The notes below the pieces were generated by a model that was not told the origin of the DNA, did not search any database, and worked only from the letters and a program-made list of their open reading frames with translations. Below, in pieces: positions 17,716-26,158 of a stretch of 64,000 bases of DNA. A program made the translations under genes and the position numbers. The number at the start of each line of letters is the position of its first letter. Position 1 is the first letter of the stretch. The DNA is taken from the NCBI RefSeq assembly GCF_001898805.1, contig NZ_MKVJ01000002.1:1-64000 (forward strand), in the 5' to 3' direction. This DNA is from Leifsonia sp. 71-9. GTDB lineage: Bacteria; Actinomycetota; Actinomycetes; Actinomycetales; Microbacteriaceae.

Positions 17716-18786
17716 TCAGCGGTGGGCGGGGGCGGCGGTGGTGTTGCCCTGGTGGAATTCGGAGGTGAAGGATTCGGGGGTGATCTCGCGGCCCTCCAGC
17801 ATGTCCACGACGGCGCGGCCGGCGGCGCGGCCCTTGTCGACGGCGGGCTGCACGAGGGTGGTGAGGTCGTAAGGCCAGAGGCCGTCGACGCGCACGCCGT
17901 CGAATCCGACGACGCTGACGTCCCACGGGACCTCGAGCCCGAGCTCCTCGGCGGCCCTGATGACGCCGGCGGCCAGGAGGTCGCTCTGCGCGACGATCGC
18001 GGTGGGGCGCCCCTGCGCCTGCTCGAGCAGCGCGGTTCCGGCGAGCCGGCCCTCCTCGACGAACGAGCCGCGGGTGACCCATCCCCCGACGCCCGGGAAG
18101 ACGTCCTGCACCCCGGCGAGCCGGTCGACGGCTGTGGTGGAGCTGGCGGTGCGGGCCGACTCCGTGGTGAACCGGCCGCGGTTGCGGTCGCGGGTGAGCG
18201 GCAGCGCCACGACGGCCACGTCGCGGTGGCCGAGGTCGTGGAGGTGCTGCGCGGCGATGCGCGACGCCTCCCGGTTGTCCTGGCCGATGACGGGCACGCC
18301 GACGGCCGGGTCGCCCTCGATGGCGATCAGCGGGATGCCGCGCTGGCGGAGCATCCCGACCGACTCGTCGAGGCGCGGGCTGCAGCCGACCAGCACGACG
18401 GCGTCCATCGGGGCGTCCTCGATGCGCTGGGCGGCGTCGCCGGCGTCGGTGAGGATGAGGAGGCCCGCGTCGATCGCGCCGATCTCCTCGGTGATGCCGT
18501 CGAGCAGGGCGATCTTGATCGGGTCGCGGAAGGCGTCGCCGACCCGCTCCTCCATCACCACGCCGACGATGCCGGAGCGGCCGCGGCGCAAGGAGCGCGC
18601 CCGCGGGTCGGGCCCGGCGTAGTTGAGCTGCTTCGCCGCGGCGAGCACGCGGTCGCGCGTCGCGTCGGAGACCGGGCCGGTTCCCGAGAAGGCGAGCGAG
18701 GCCGTCGAGTTGGAGACGCCGGCGAGTCGGGCGACCGCGGCCAGCGTCGGCCGGACGGTCGCAGGGGCTGTGCTGCTGTCGTTCAC
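17716..18786 (-). CDS. LacI family transcriptional regulator
   Basis: 356 residues from a GTG at 18786. The N-terminal helix-turn-helix reads TLAAVARLAGVSNSTASLAF (about residues 12-31), followed by the hinge helix RSLRRGRSG and a periplasmic-binding-protein-like sensor domain with VGFDGVRVDG near residue 290. It is divergent from an MFS transporter gene, and a perfect 28-bp palindrome lies between them at 18801-18828. It most likely represses both genes until a sugar or related ligand binds. The ligand is unknown. Confidence 0.92.
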   Translation of the reverse strand: MNDSSTAPATVRPTLAAVARLAGVSNSTASLAFSGTGPVSDATRDRVLAAAKQLNYAGPDPRARSLRRGRSGIVGVVMEERVGDAFRDPIKIALLDGITEEIGAIDAGLLILTDAGDAAQRIEDAPMDAVVLVGCSPRLDESVGMLRQRGIPLIAIEGDPAVGVPVIGQDNREASRIAAQHLHDLGHRDVAVVALPLTRDRNRGRFTTESARTASSTTAVDRLAGVQDVFPGVGGWVTRGSFVEEGRLAGTALLEQAQGRPTAIVAQSDLLAAGVIRAAEELGLEVPWDVSVVGFDGVRVDGLWPYDLTTLVQPAVDKGRAAGRAVVDMLEGREITPESFTSEFHQGNTTAAPAHR

Positions 18787-18800
18787 GTGTGCTAGCTTAG

Positions 18801-18828
18801 TCGAATCGTTTCGATCGAAACGATTCGA
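18801..18828. promoter_or_regulatory. Perfect 28-bp palindromic LacI-type operator
   Basis: The left half TCGAATCGTTTCGA is followed immediately by its exact reverse complement TCGAAACGATTCGA. It is centred on a CG-containing TCGATCGA core, as LacI-family operators are. It begins 15 bp upstream of the regulator start and 45 bp upstream of the MFS start, so one site could control both promoters. Confidence 0.85.
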
Positions 18829-18872
18829 TGACCAAAATCCACCCGCCGCCCGCTCGATCACCAGGACAGCCG

Positions 18873-20126
18873 ATGTCACAGCCGACCCCGACCTCTTCCA
18901 CCTCCGTGCCGGCGCGCAGCCGCCGCCAACTCGTCGCCTGGCGCAACGCGGTCTTCGCCGTGTTCGTGCTGAGCGGACTCGCCACCGCCACGTGGGTCGC
19001 CCGCATCCCGGGCGTCCGCGACGACCTCGGGCTTGGCAAGGACCCGTCGGCCATCGGCCTCCTCATCCTGGGCATGTCGGCCGGCGCTGTCCTCGGGCTC
19101 GTCCTCTCCTCCCCGGTGCTCGTCCGCTTCGGGCCGCACAAGGGGATGTTCGGCTCGCTGACCATCGCCGCGGTCGGCACCGTGCTGCTCGGGCTCGGCT
19201 CGACCGTCTTCCACGCGGTGCCCCTGGTCGCGATCGGGCTCATCCTGCTCGGCCTCGGCAACGGGATGCTCGACGTCATGATGAACGTCGAGGGCACAGC
19301 CGTCGAGCGCGAGATCGGCAAGACCCTCATGCCGCTGATGCACGCGTGCTTCAGCCTCGGCACCGTGATCGGCGCGGGCGTCGGCGCCGCGGCCGCCGCC
19401 CTCCACATCGGCGTCGCCTGGCACCTGATCGGCATCGCCGTCGTGCTCGTCGTGGGCATCGCCGTCGCCATCCGCTTCATCCCGCGCGAGGCCGACCTCG
19501 GCGACGAGGGGGTGGAGACCGTGCGCATCCCCTTCGGCGAGCGCATGCGCGCCGCCCTCGCCGTCTGGGCCGACTGGCGCCTCATCCTCATCGGCGTCGT
19601 CATGCTCGGCATGGCGTTCGGCGAGGGATCGGCCAACGACTGGATCTCGCTCGCGGTGGTCGACGGTCACGGCCAGGCCAACTCGACGGGCGCCGTCGTG
19701 TTCGGCTGCTTCGTGGCGGCCATGACCGTCGGGCGCGTCGCCGGCGGCCCGATCGTGGACCGCATCGGCCGCGTCAACGCCATCCGCATCACCGCGGGGA
19801 TGGGCGTCGCCGGCCTCCTGCTCTTCATCCTCGGCGGCCCGATGTGGGTCGTCGTGATCGGCACGGTGCTCTGGGGCTTCGGCGTCTCGCTCGGCTTCCC
19901 GCTCGGGATGTCGGCGGCGGCCGACGGTGCGAAGAACCCGGCCGCGCGCGTCTCCGCAGTGGCGATCATCGGCTACTGCGCGTTCCTGGTCGGGCCGCCG
20001 GTCATCGGCTTCCTCGGCAAGGACTTCGGCCTCCTGAACGCGCTCTACCTCATCCTGGTGCTGCTGCTCGCGTCGTTCCTCGCGGCTCCGGCGGTTCGCC
20101 CGCAGAAGGAGCGCGCGGCGGCCTGA
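18873..20126 (+). CDS. MFS transporter (YbjJ-like)
   Basis: 417 residues from the ATG at 18873, preceded by AGGAC; an earlier ATG at 18828 would lie inside the operator palindrome and is less likely. Twelve hydrophobic segments. The first is preceded by RRQLVAWRNAVFAVF and followed by ATWVARIPGVRDDLGL, the pattern of the YbjJ/fucose-permease-like branch. Divergent LacI regulator suggests sugar or sugar-derivative transport, either import or efflux. Confidence 0.88.
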   Translation: MSQPTPTSSTSVPARSRRQLVAWRNAVFAVFVLSGLATATWVARIPGVRDDLGLGKDPSAIGLLILGMSAGAVLGLVLSSPVLVRFGPHKGMFGSLTIAAVGTVLLGLGSTVFHAVPLVAIGLILLGLGNGMLDVMMNVEGTAVEREIGKTLMPLMHACFSLGTVIGAGVGAAAAALHIGVAWHLIGIAVVLVVGIAVAIRFIPREADLGDEGVETVRIPFGERMRAALAVWADWRLILIGVVMLGMAFGEGSANDWISLAVVDGHGQANSTGAVVFGCFVAAMTVGRVAGGPIVDRIGRVNAIRITAGMGVAGLLLFILGGPMWVVVIGTVLWGFGVSLGFPLGMSAAADGAKNPAARVSAVAIIGYCAFLVGPPVIGFLGKDFGLLNALYLILVLLLASFLAAPAVRPQKERAAA

Positions 20127-20282
20127 GTGCGGCAGCGCGGCGGTATCCCGCTCGCTTCGTCCGGATCGTCGACGCGTTCTGGCGCAGATCTCCGTGTGAA
20201 CGGCGCGACACGCCGTGCCGACCCCGCGTCCACCGTACGAACGGCGACGGCGCACGATGCGTCGCCCATCCGGTGGGCGGGT

Positions 20283-20377
20283 CCCGCAACTCCGGCACTC
20301 ATGGCCGACGCGCCGCTCAGTTCACCGTCGGAACGGCGATCTGCGGCTCGGGAGGCCAAACCTCCGGAGTTGCCGGG
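20283..20377. other. Unassigned 269-bp gap with long-range inverted repeat
   Basis: The gap 20127-20395 has no credible gene. CCCGCAACTCCGG (20283-20295) is repeated inverted at 20364-20377 with one extra base, and GGAGGCCAAACCTCC (20351-20365) is a small hairpin. Both adjacent genes end here, so it could be a long terminator or a small RNA; nothing decides between them. Confidence 0.35.
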
Positions 20378-20395
20378 CGCGGAGGCCAGGTGGGG

Positions 20396-21442
20396 TCAGA
20401 TGAAGGCCAGGCAGACGGGGGTGGGGACGGGCGAGGCGGCGAGGAAGCGGAGGGCGCGCGTGCGCGCGTCGAAGGCGAAGACGGTGACTTCGTCGCTGTC
20501 CTGGCAGGCGGCGAGCACGCGGTCGCCCTCGGGGGCGATCACGAGGTCGCGCGGGGAGCGCCCGCGCGCCGGCTCGGTCGCGACGAGCGCCGCGCGCGAG
20601 ACGTCGGGGTCGAACGAGAAGACCGCGATCGTGTCGTCGCCGCGGTTGGTCACGAAGACGGTGCCGCCGTCGTCGCTGACGCGCACGGCGGCCGGGGAGT
20701 TCTCGCCGGTCGCGCCCGCCTTGCGGGTGGAGACGGTGGAGACGCGCACGAAGCGGTCGCCGTCGCGACGCAGTACGTCCAGGGTGCTGTCGAGCTCGTT
20801 GACGACGACGGCGTGGCGGCCGTCCGGGTGGAACGCGAGGTGGCGCGGGCCGGCCGCGCCCGAGGACAGCGTGGCGTCGGGTCGGAGGACGAGGCCGCCC
20901 TCCTCGTCGAGCGCGTACCAGCGCACCTCGCCGAGGCCGAGGTCGACCACCACGATGTCGCCGCTCACCGGATCGACGCTCAGCTGGTGGACGTGGGGCG
21001 CCTCCTGGCGCGCGTCGTCGGGGCCGCGGCCCTCGTGCTGCACGAAGCCGGTGCGGGCGCCGATGGAGCCGTCGCCGTTCAGGGAGAAGACGGAGACCGA
21101 CCCGCCGCTGTAGGTGCCGGCGATCAGCTGTCGACCCGAAGGGTGCACGGCCAGATGCGCGGGGTCAGCGCCTCCGCTCGACACCTCGCCGAGCCGGGCG
21201 AGCACACCGTCGCCGGAGCGGGAGAAAGCGACGAGGCCGCCGTCCGGCCCGGTCTCGGACACGGCGTACACGCGGGTGCCGTCGGGTGTCACGGCCACCC
21301 AGGAGGGGTTGCGCACGCGGGCGGCGACGGACACGCCCGTCACGTCCGACCCGTCGAAACGCGCGGCGAGGACGCCCTCCGCGTGACCGTCGACGTGCGG
21401 GAGCTGCTCGGTGTACGTGCCGATGACGAGATCGTGAGGCAT
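20396..21442 (-). CDS. Lactonase family protein (6-phosphogluconolactonase-like beta-propeller)
   Basis: 348 residues. Repeated blades with motifs such as HLAVHPSGRQL, HLAFHPDGRHA and DRVLAACQDSDEV match the seven-bladed Pgl/YbhE lactonase family. E. coli YbhE hydrolyses 6-phosphogluconolactone in the oxidative pentose phosphate pathway; carboxymuconate-lactonizing relatives share the fold. No export signal. Starts at ATG 21442 and is divergent from nucS with 38 bp between them. The exact lactone is not certain. Confidence 0.88.
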   Translation of the reverse strand: MPHDLVIGTYTEQLPHVDGHAEGVLAARFDGSDVTGVSVAARVRNPSWVAVTPDGTRVYAVSETGPDGGLVAFSRSGDGVLARLGEVSSGGADPAHLAVHPSGRQLIAGTYSGGSVSVFSLNGDGSIGARTGFVQHEGRGPDDARQEAPHVHQLSVDPVSGDIVVVDLGLGEVRWYALDEEGGLVLRPDATLSSGAAGPRHLAFHPDGRHAVVVNELDSTLDVLRRDGDRFVRVSTVSTRKAGATGENSPAAVRVSDDGGTVFVTNRGDDTIAVFSFDPDVSRAALVATEPARGRSPRDLVIAPEGDRVLAACQDSDEVTVFAFDARTRALRFLAASPVPTPVCLAFI

Positions 21443-21480
21443 GCCCCCATCCTGCCAGGGCGCCCCCGTAGGATGTTCCG

Positions 21481-22176
21481 GTGCGTCTCGTCATTGCCAA
21501 CTGCTCCGTGGACTACGCCGGACGCCTGAGCGCGCATCTGCCGCTGGCGAAGCGGCTGCTCATGCTCAAGTCCGACGGCAGCCTGCTCGTCCACTCCGAT
21601 GGCGGCTCGTACAAGCCGCTCAACTGGATGAGCCCGCCCTGCACCCTCGCCGTCAGCGAGCCGGACGAGCTGCAGCGGGAGGCCGGCATCACCGAGGTCT
21701 GGCGCGTCACCCAGGCGAAGACGGCCGACATGCTGATCGTCTCCATCCACGAGGTGCTGCACGACTCGGCGCACGAGCTCGGCATCGACCCCGGCCTGCA
21801 GAAGGACGGCGTGGAGGCGCACCTGCAGAAGCTGCTCGCCGAGCAGATCCACCTGCTGGGCGACGGGCACGTGCTCGTCCGCCGCGAGTACATGACCGCG
21901 ATCGGGCCGGTCGACATCCTCGCCCGCGACGCCGCCGGGGCCTCCGTCGCCGTCGAGCTCAAGCGCCGCGGCGACATCGACGGCGTCGAGCAGCTGACCC
22001 GCTACCTCGAGCTGATGAACCGCGACCCCCTCCTCGCCCCCGTCTCCGGCGTCTTCGCCGCGCAGGAGATCAAGCCCCAGGCGCGCACGCTCGCCGAGGA
22101 CCGCGGCATCCGCTGCCTCGTGCTCGACTACGACGCGATGCGCGGCCTCGACGACAGCGACAGCAGGCTCTTCTGA
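21481..22176 (+). CDS. nucS: Endonuclease NucS (non-canonical mismatch repair)
   Basis: 231 residues from a GTG at 21481. The N-terminal DNA-binding domain begins [15 protein letters not shown]; the C-terminal RecB-like nuclease domain shows GPVDILARD (Asp near 145) and VAVELKRRG (Glu and Lys near 159-161), the metal site. The chain ends LDDSDSRLF, a typical beta-clamp-interacting tail. In Mycobacterium and Streptomyces NucS cuts both strands at mismatches and replaces MutS-MutL, which most Actinobacteria lack. The stop overlaps the next start by one base (TGATG). Confidence 0.96.
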   Translation: MRLVIANCSVDYAGRLSAHLPLAKRLLMLKSDGSLLVHSDGGSYKPLNWMSPPCTLAVSEPDELQREAGITEVWRVTQAKTADMLIVSIHEVLHDSAHELGIDPGLQKDGVEAHLQKLLAEQIHLLGDGHVLVRREYMTAIGPVDILARDAAGASVAVELKRRGDIDGVEQLTRYLELMNRDPLLAPVSGVFAAQEIKPQARTLAEDRGIRCLVLDYDAMRGLDDSDSRLF

Positions 22177-22598
22177 TGGCACCCTCCCCCCGCTTCCCGC
22201 AGACCTACGAGAACGTGCCCGTGCGCAAGGCGCTCGCGGACATCGCGGCCGAGCCGACCCTCCCGAACCTGGAGGCCCTGCTCGCCGCCGCGATGAAGGG
22301 CGGCCTGGTGGTCGACGTCACCGGGTCCACCCCGGAGGACACCCGCCTGCGCACGATCAGCTCCACCGCCGGCGAGCCGGTGCTGCCCCTCTTCACCTCG
22401 ATGAAGGCGCTGCGCTCGGCCGTCGGCCAGACCGCGGAGGGGGCGGGCACGAAGGTGCAGGCCGTCATCGTGCCGGCCATCGAGGCGCTCGGGTTCGTGC
22501 GCACCGCGGAGTTCGTCGCCGTGCAGTTCGATCCGGGATCCGAGCAGACGATGGTCGTGGCCCGCTCGCACATCGAGACGGCGCTCGGCGACCGCTGA
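22176..22598 (+). CDS. SseB family protein
   Basis: 140 residues, ATG overlapping the nucS stop by one base, so it is translationally coupled. The central part (GGLVVDVTG, then LPLFTSMKALRSA, then AIEALGF) matches the SseB N-terminal domain fold, found widely in Actinobacteria without a proven role. No membrane segment or signal. Co-transcription with nucS is likely; a role in mismatch repair would be speculation. Confidence 0.75.
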   Translation: MAPSPRFPQTYENVPVRKALADIAAEPTLPNLEALLAAAMKGGLVVDVTGSTPEDTRLRTISSTAGEPVLPLFTSMKALRSAVGQTAEGAGTKVQAVIVPAIEALGFVRTAEFVAVQFDPGSEQTMVVARSHIETALGDR

Positions 22599-22635
22599 GC
22601 GAACGTTCACAAACGCCGCATACGATGGGTGGGCT

Positions 22636-23316
22636 ATGACCACCCCCATCACCCCCACCGTCACCCGGACGTGGACGTGCGTGCTGTTCGATCTCGACGG
22701 CACCCTCACCGACTCCGCACCGGGCATCACCGGCTCCCTCGTCAGCATGTTCGAGGACCTCGGCCGCCCCGTCCCCTCCCCCGCCGAGCTCGTCGAGTAC
22801 GTCGGCCCGCCGCTGCTGGACTCCCTCGTGAAGTTCGCCGGCATGAACGAGGACGAGGCGCGTGCCGCCCTCGCGGTCTACCGCACCCACTACGCCCAGC
22901 ACGGCGCGTTCGACAGCGCGGTGTTCCCCGGCATCCGCGGCCTGCTCGAGCGGCTGCACGCCTCCGGCATCCCGCTCGCCATCGCGACCAGCAAGCCCGA
23001 GTCGCAGGCGACCCGCATCCTGGAGCACTTCGGCCTGGCGAAGTACTTCACCGTGATCACCGGTGCCAGCGAGGACGAGTCCCGCAGCGCCAAGGCCGAC
23101 GTGGTCGAGGAGGCCATGCGCCGCCTCACCGCCCAGAGCGTCGACCTCGACCACACCGTCATGGTGGGCGACCGCCAGTACGACGTGGAGGGCGCGGGAG
23201 CGCACGGACTGCCGACGATCCTCGTCGAGTGGGGCTACGGCTCCCCCGCCGAGGCCGCCGGCGCGATCGCCGTCGTGCACTCGGCCGACCAGCTGCGCAG
23301 CCTGCTGCTCGGCTGA
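22636..23316 (+). CDS. HAD family hydrolase (phosphoglycolate phosphatase-like)
   Basis: 226 residues. HAD motifs in order: FDLDGTLTDS near residue 20 (nucleophile and acid Asp), ATSKPES (motif II Ser/Thr), and MVGDRQYDVEGA with the motif III/IV aspartates near 176. A helical C1 cap lies after motif I. This is the Gph/PGP and 5'-nucleotidase-like subgroup. It may clear 2-phosphoglycolate after DNA repair, which would fit its position after nucS, but substrate cannot be assigned. 37 bp downstream of the SseB-like gene. Confidence 0.88.
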   Translation: MTTPITPTVTRTWTCVLFDLDGTLTDSAPGITGSLVSMFEDLGRPVPSPAELVEYVGPPLLDSLVKFAGMNEDEARAALAVYRTHYAQHGAFDSAVFPGIRGLLERLHASGIPLAIATSKPESQATRILEHFGLAKYFTVITGASEDESRSAKADVVEEAMRRLTAQSVDLDHTVMVGDRQYDVEGAGAHGLPTILVEWGYGSPAEAAGAIAVVHSADQLRSLLLG

Positions 23317-23330
23317 GCCGCCCGGCGCCG

Positions 23331-23381
23331 GGCGAGCAGAGCACCCGGGCGAGCAGAGCACCCGGGCGAGCAGAGCACCCG
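23331..23381. repeat. Three tandem 17-bp repeats downstream of the HAD gene
   Basis: GGCGAGCAGAGCACCCG occurs three times without mismatch at 23331-23347, 23348-23364 and 23365-23381. It directly follows the palindrome GCCCGGCGCCGGGC (23320-23333), which is probably the terminator of the HAD gene and, from the other side, of mtlR. Confidence 0.9.
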
Positions 23382-23396
23382 AGCACGCGGCGCGCG

Positions 23397-25298
23397 CTAG
23401 GAGTCGATGATGCGGACCAGCTCGTCGATGAAGGCGGTGAAGGTGTCGGCGCGGCGGATCAGGCCGAGCACGGCCTCCCGGTCGCCGAAGACCTCCACGA
23501 ACTGGTCGAACACGGTCTGGAACGACGCGCGGCCGCCTGCGTCGAAGGCGATGAACGCGATGACGTTGACGCGCGCGTCGCCCCAGTCCATCGCCGTGTC
23601 GTTGACGACGATCGCGATCGCCGTCCGCTTCGCGCTCATCGTCATGGCGTGGGGCACCGCGAGCGAGTCGGTGAACGCCGTGGACGACATCTGCTCGCGC
23701 TCGATCGTCTGATCGACGTAGTCCTGGTCGATGGCGCCGACCGCGATCATCCGGTCGCCCAGCGCACGGATCATCGTGAGCGCGTCGCGGGCGTAGAAGT
23801 TGCGCAGGAACAGGCGCTCGTCGAAGTACTCCAGGAGGTCGTTCTTGATCCGGGCGCGACGGCGCTGCCGGCGGATGCGCGCGACGGCCTGCCGGATGTG
23901 CTCCACATCCGTCTCGGTCACGAACGGCTGCACGATCACCGCGTTCTCGCGCCGCCCGCGGGGGTCGATCGTCGTGAGCACGAGGTCGGCGTCGAGGGCG
24001 GCCCAGTCGACGTCGGTCGAGGTGATCACGCTCGTGACGTCGAGCTCGTCGCCGAGGGCGCTCTCGAGCCGCTCCCGCAGCAGGATGTGCATGTCGTAGT
24101 AGTTCGGGCAGACGACGGCGCAGGTCACCGCATCCCGTCGGCGCGACTGCTGCTCCAGGTAGGCGCCGACGTGCATGGCGATGTAGGCGATCTCGTCCTC
24201 GTTGACCTCGATGCCCTCGGCGGTCTGCAGCCGGCTGGCGATGTAGACCGCCAGCTCGTAGATCATCGGGTACGAGCTCTTGATCGAGCGGGTCAGCGGA
24301 TTGCGCGAGTAGGTCTTCTCGTGGGCGCGCGCGACGAGGTTCTGCACGTGCAGGGTGAGCCGCACGATGAAGTTCTCGTCGCGCAGGTCGACGAGGTACT
24401 CGGTGGAGGCGCGCGCCACGATGCCGCGCACGACCTCCAGATCGTGCTCGCTGACGAACTCCTCGACGGGGTCCCGGCCGGCGCCGGGTGCGATGACCCG
24501 GGTGCGGAGCAGGATGGCGAGGTAGCGCAGCTCGGTCGGGTCCAGCGCCACGTCGAAGTGCGTGTCGATCAGGCCGCCGAGGTCGTCGGCGAGCGCGCGG
24601 ATCCCCTCACTGACCTCCGGATCGCCGGCGGCGGGCAGCACCCGGTCCTTGGCGACGCGGTCGAGGGCGACGGCCATGTGCAGCAGGACGTCGTTGATCC
24701 CGTACTCGTTGACGAAGAAGCCGCGGGCGTCGAGCATCCCGACCAGGTCGGACTTGAACTCGGCCAGGCCGCGCGACGCGAACGCCTCCTGGATGCGCGC
24801 CACGTCGACCACGCCCTGCCGCATCTCGTCGCGGAACAGGCGGCTGATCAGCTTGCGGCGCGCGATCTCCGGCCCGGTCAGCTGCACGACCGGACCCTGC
24901 CGCTGCAGCGCGAGCTCGGTGTCGGCGAGGATGCCGCGCAGGCGGGTCAGGTCGGACTCGATGGTGGATTCACTGACGAACAGGCTCTCGGCCGCCTCGT
25001 AGACGTCGACGCCCTCCGGCTCGTCCAGCAGGCGTCGGGCGAGGAACACGAGACGCTCCTGCGGTGAGCCGACGCTCGGCTCCGCGGCCTCCGTGTCGTC
25101 GAGGTGGGCGGCGTACGCCTCGGACCGCACCCGGTACCCGTTGGCGCCGGACTCGACCAGGTCCCCCAGGGCGGCGGCGTAGGTGCGGATGCTGCGCGTC
25201 GTCACGCCCAGATCGTGCGCGAGCTCGGCGGCGGTCACCCAGGCAGCACGGCGCGCCAGGATGTCCAGCATCCTCGTCTGCTGTGCCGAGAGCGCCAC
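23397..25298 (-). CDS. mtlR: MtlR-type PRD transcriptional activator with EIIB and EIIA domains
   Basis: 633 residues from the GTG at 25298, chosen because GGAAGG lies 8 bases upstream; GTGs at 25304 and 25307 overlap that sequence. Domains in order: HTH (about 1-55), a second winged helix (about 90-150), two PRD domains (about 190-290 and 300-400, with His in LDRVAKDR/LIDTHFD and in LTLHVQN/AYIAMHVG contexts), a GatB-like EIIB domain near 405-490 (CAVVCPNYYD) and a MtlF-like EIIA domain at the end (AVPHAMTMSAKRT). In Firmicutes MtlR is switched by PTS phosphorylation of these domains and activates the mannitol operon. It is divergent from that operon. Confidence 0.93.
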   Translation of the reverse strand: MALSAQQTRMLDILARRAAWVTAAELAHDLGVTTRSIRTYAAALGDLVESGANGYRVRSEAYAAHLDDTEAAEPSVGSPQERLVFLARRLLDEPEGVDVYEAAESLFVSESTIESDLTRLRGILADTELALQRQGPVVQLTGPEIARRKLISRLFRDEMRQGVVDVARIQEAFASRGLAEFKSDLVGMLDARGFFVNEYGINDVLLHMAVALDRVAKDRVLPAAGDPEVSEGIRALADDLGGLIDTHFDVALDPTELRYLAILLRTRVIAPGAGRDPVEEFVSEHDLEVVRGIVARASTEYLVDLRDENFIVRLTLHVQNLVARAHEKTYSRNPLTRSIKSSYPMIYELAVYIASRLQTAEGIEVNEDEIAYIAMHVGAYLEQQSRRRDAVTCAVVCPNYYDMHILLRERLESALGDELDVTSVITSTDVDWAALDADLVLTTIDPRGRRENAVIVQPFVTETDVEHIRQAVARIRRQRRRARIKNDLLEYFDERLFLRNFYARDALTMIRALGDRMIAVGAIDQDYVDQTIEREQMSSTAFTDSLAVPHAMTMSAKRTAIAIVVNDTAMDWGDARVNVIAFIAFDAGGRASFQTVFDQFVEVFGDREAVLGLIRRADTFTAFIDELVRIIDS

Positions 25299-25363
25299 CC
25301 GCACCACCTTCCGCTACGAGTCAATCACCTACCGTGCCCGGGACCGAGGCGCATCCCACCGAT

Positions 25364-25420
25364 CTTCCGCTCCCCCCGGAAGAGGAGCCGGACGGCGGCG
25401 GCTTCCGCTCCCCCGGAAGA
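25364..25420. promoter_or_regulatory. Two direct copies of a TTCCG-CGGAA dyad in the mtl divergent region
   Basis: The 19-20-bp sequence CTTCCGCTCCCC(C)CCGGAAGA occurs at 25364-25383 and again at 25402-25420, 38 bp apart. Each copy contains inverted arms TTCCG and CGGAA. They are the only obvious repeated structure between mtlR and the EIIB gene, so they are good candidates for MtlR binding sites. Confidence 0.6.
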
Positions 25421-25523
25421 AACGCTGCTGGAGCGACGCACGCAACGGGACGAGCATGGCAGACGATCCATCAGATCCATCCGCTCCACCCAGCAACTCC
25501 GCGTTACCGAAAGGCACAGGTCG

Positions 25524-25832
25524 ATGAAGATCGTGGTCGTCTGCGGCGCGGGTGCCTCGAGCACCTTCGTCGCCGTCAAGCTCCGCAACGCGGCTGCCGC
25601 GCGCGGAGTCCCGGTGACCGTGGAGGCGGGGAGCGTCTCCCAGCTCGACGCGCTCGCGGGCATCGACGTGATCCTCGTCGGCGCGCACCTCGAAGCCTCC
25701 GTCCCCGCCCTGCGCGAGCGCGCCGCCGCCTCCGGCACCGCGGTCGCCGTGCTCCCGCCCATCTCCCCGGCCGCGCTCGACGGCGCCCAGGCGCTGGATC
25801 TGGCTCTCGGCAGCCGGACGACGGCACTATGA
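25524..25832 (+). CDS. Stand-alone PTS EIIB protein (lactose/cellobiose-like)
   Basis: 102 residues from ATG at 25524. It begins KIVVVCGAGASSTFVA, the phosphocysteine loop of lactose/cellobiose-type EIIB proteins (Cys7), followed by an alternating beta/alpha fold with DVILVGAHLEA. It is the first gene of the mannitol operon, yet MtlA downstream carries its own EIIB domain. Possible roles: partner of an EIIC elsewhere, or phosphorylation input to MtlR. No EIIC of its family is in this window. Confidence 0.8.
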   Translation: MKIVVVCGAGASSTFVAVKLRNAAAARGVPVTVEAGSVSQLDALAGIDVILVGAHLEASVPALRERAAASGTAVAVLPPISPAALDGAQALDLALGSRTTAL

Positions 25833-25889
25833 GAGCACGAGCCACTCGCCCGGGACCCCGGGGCATCGAAACATCGAAGGAGAACACAC

Positions 25890-26156
25890 ATGGCTGAGCG
25901 GATCATCACCGTCGGATCGACCCACGGACTGCACGCGCGACCGGCGAAGCTCTTCGTCGAGGCCGTCAAGAGCTCCGGCGCCACGGTGAAGCTGTCGAAG
26001 GAGGGCGGCAAGACCGTCGACGCCGGCAGCATCCTCGGCGTGATCTCGCTGGGCATCGACCACGGCGACAAGATCGTCCTCACCACCGACGCGGCGGACG
26101 CGGACGCGGTGCTCGACGACCTCGCCGACATCCTCACCACCGACCACGACGCCTGA
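25890..26156 (+). CDS. ptsH: HPr phosphocarrier protein
   Basis: 88 residues. His15 lies in GLHARPA, the site phosphorylated by EI. Ser47 lies in DAGSILGVISLG, the position used by HPr kinase in Firmicutes; a kinase is not expected in Actinobacteria. A good ribosome-binding sequence (GAAGGAG) precedes the ATG. It relays phosphate from EI to the EIIA proteins. Next gene (EI) follows after 2 bp. Confidence 0.97.
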   Translation: MAERIITVGSTHGLHARPAKLFVEAVKSSGATVKLSKEGGKTVDAGSILGVISLGIDHGDKIVLTTDAADADAVLDDLADILTTDHDA

Positions 26157-26158
26157 TC

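Noticed and set aside
17586-17768. Small plus-strand frame beginning MQGYGG within the palindromic repeats
   Set aside because: It is a translation of the repeat elements; no ribosome site and no conservation expected.
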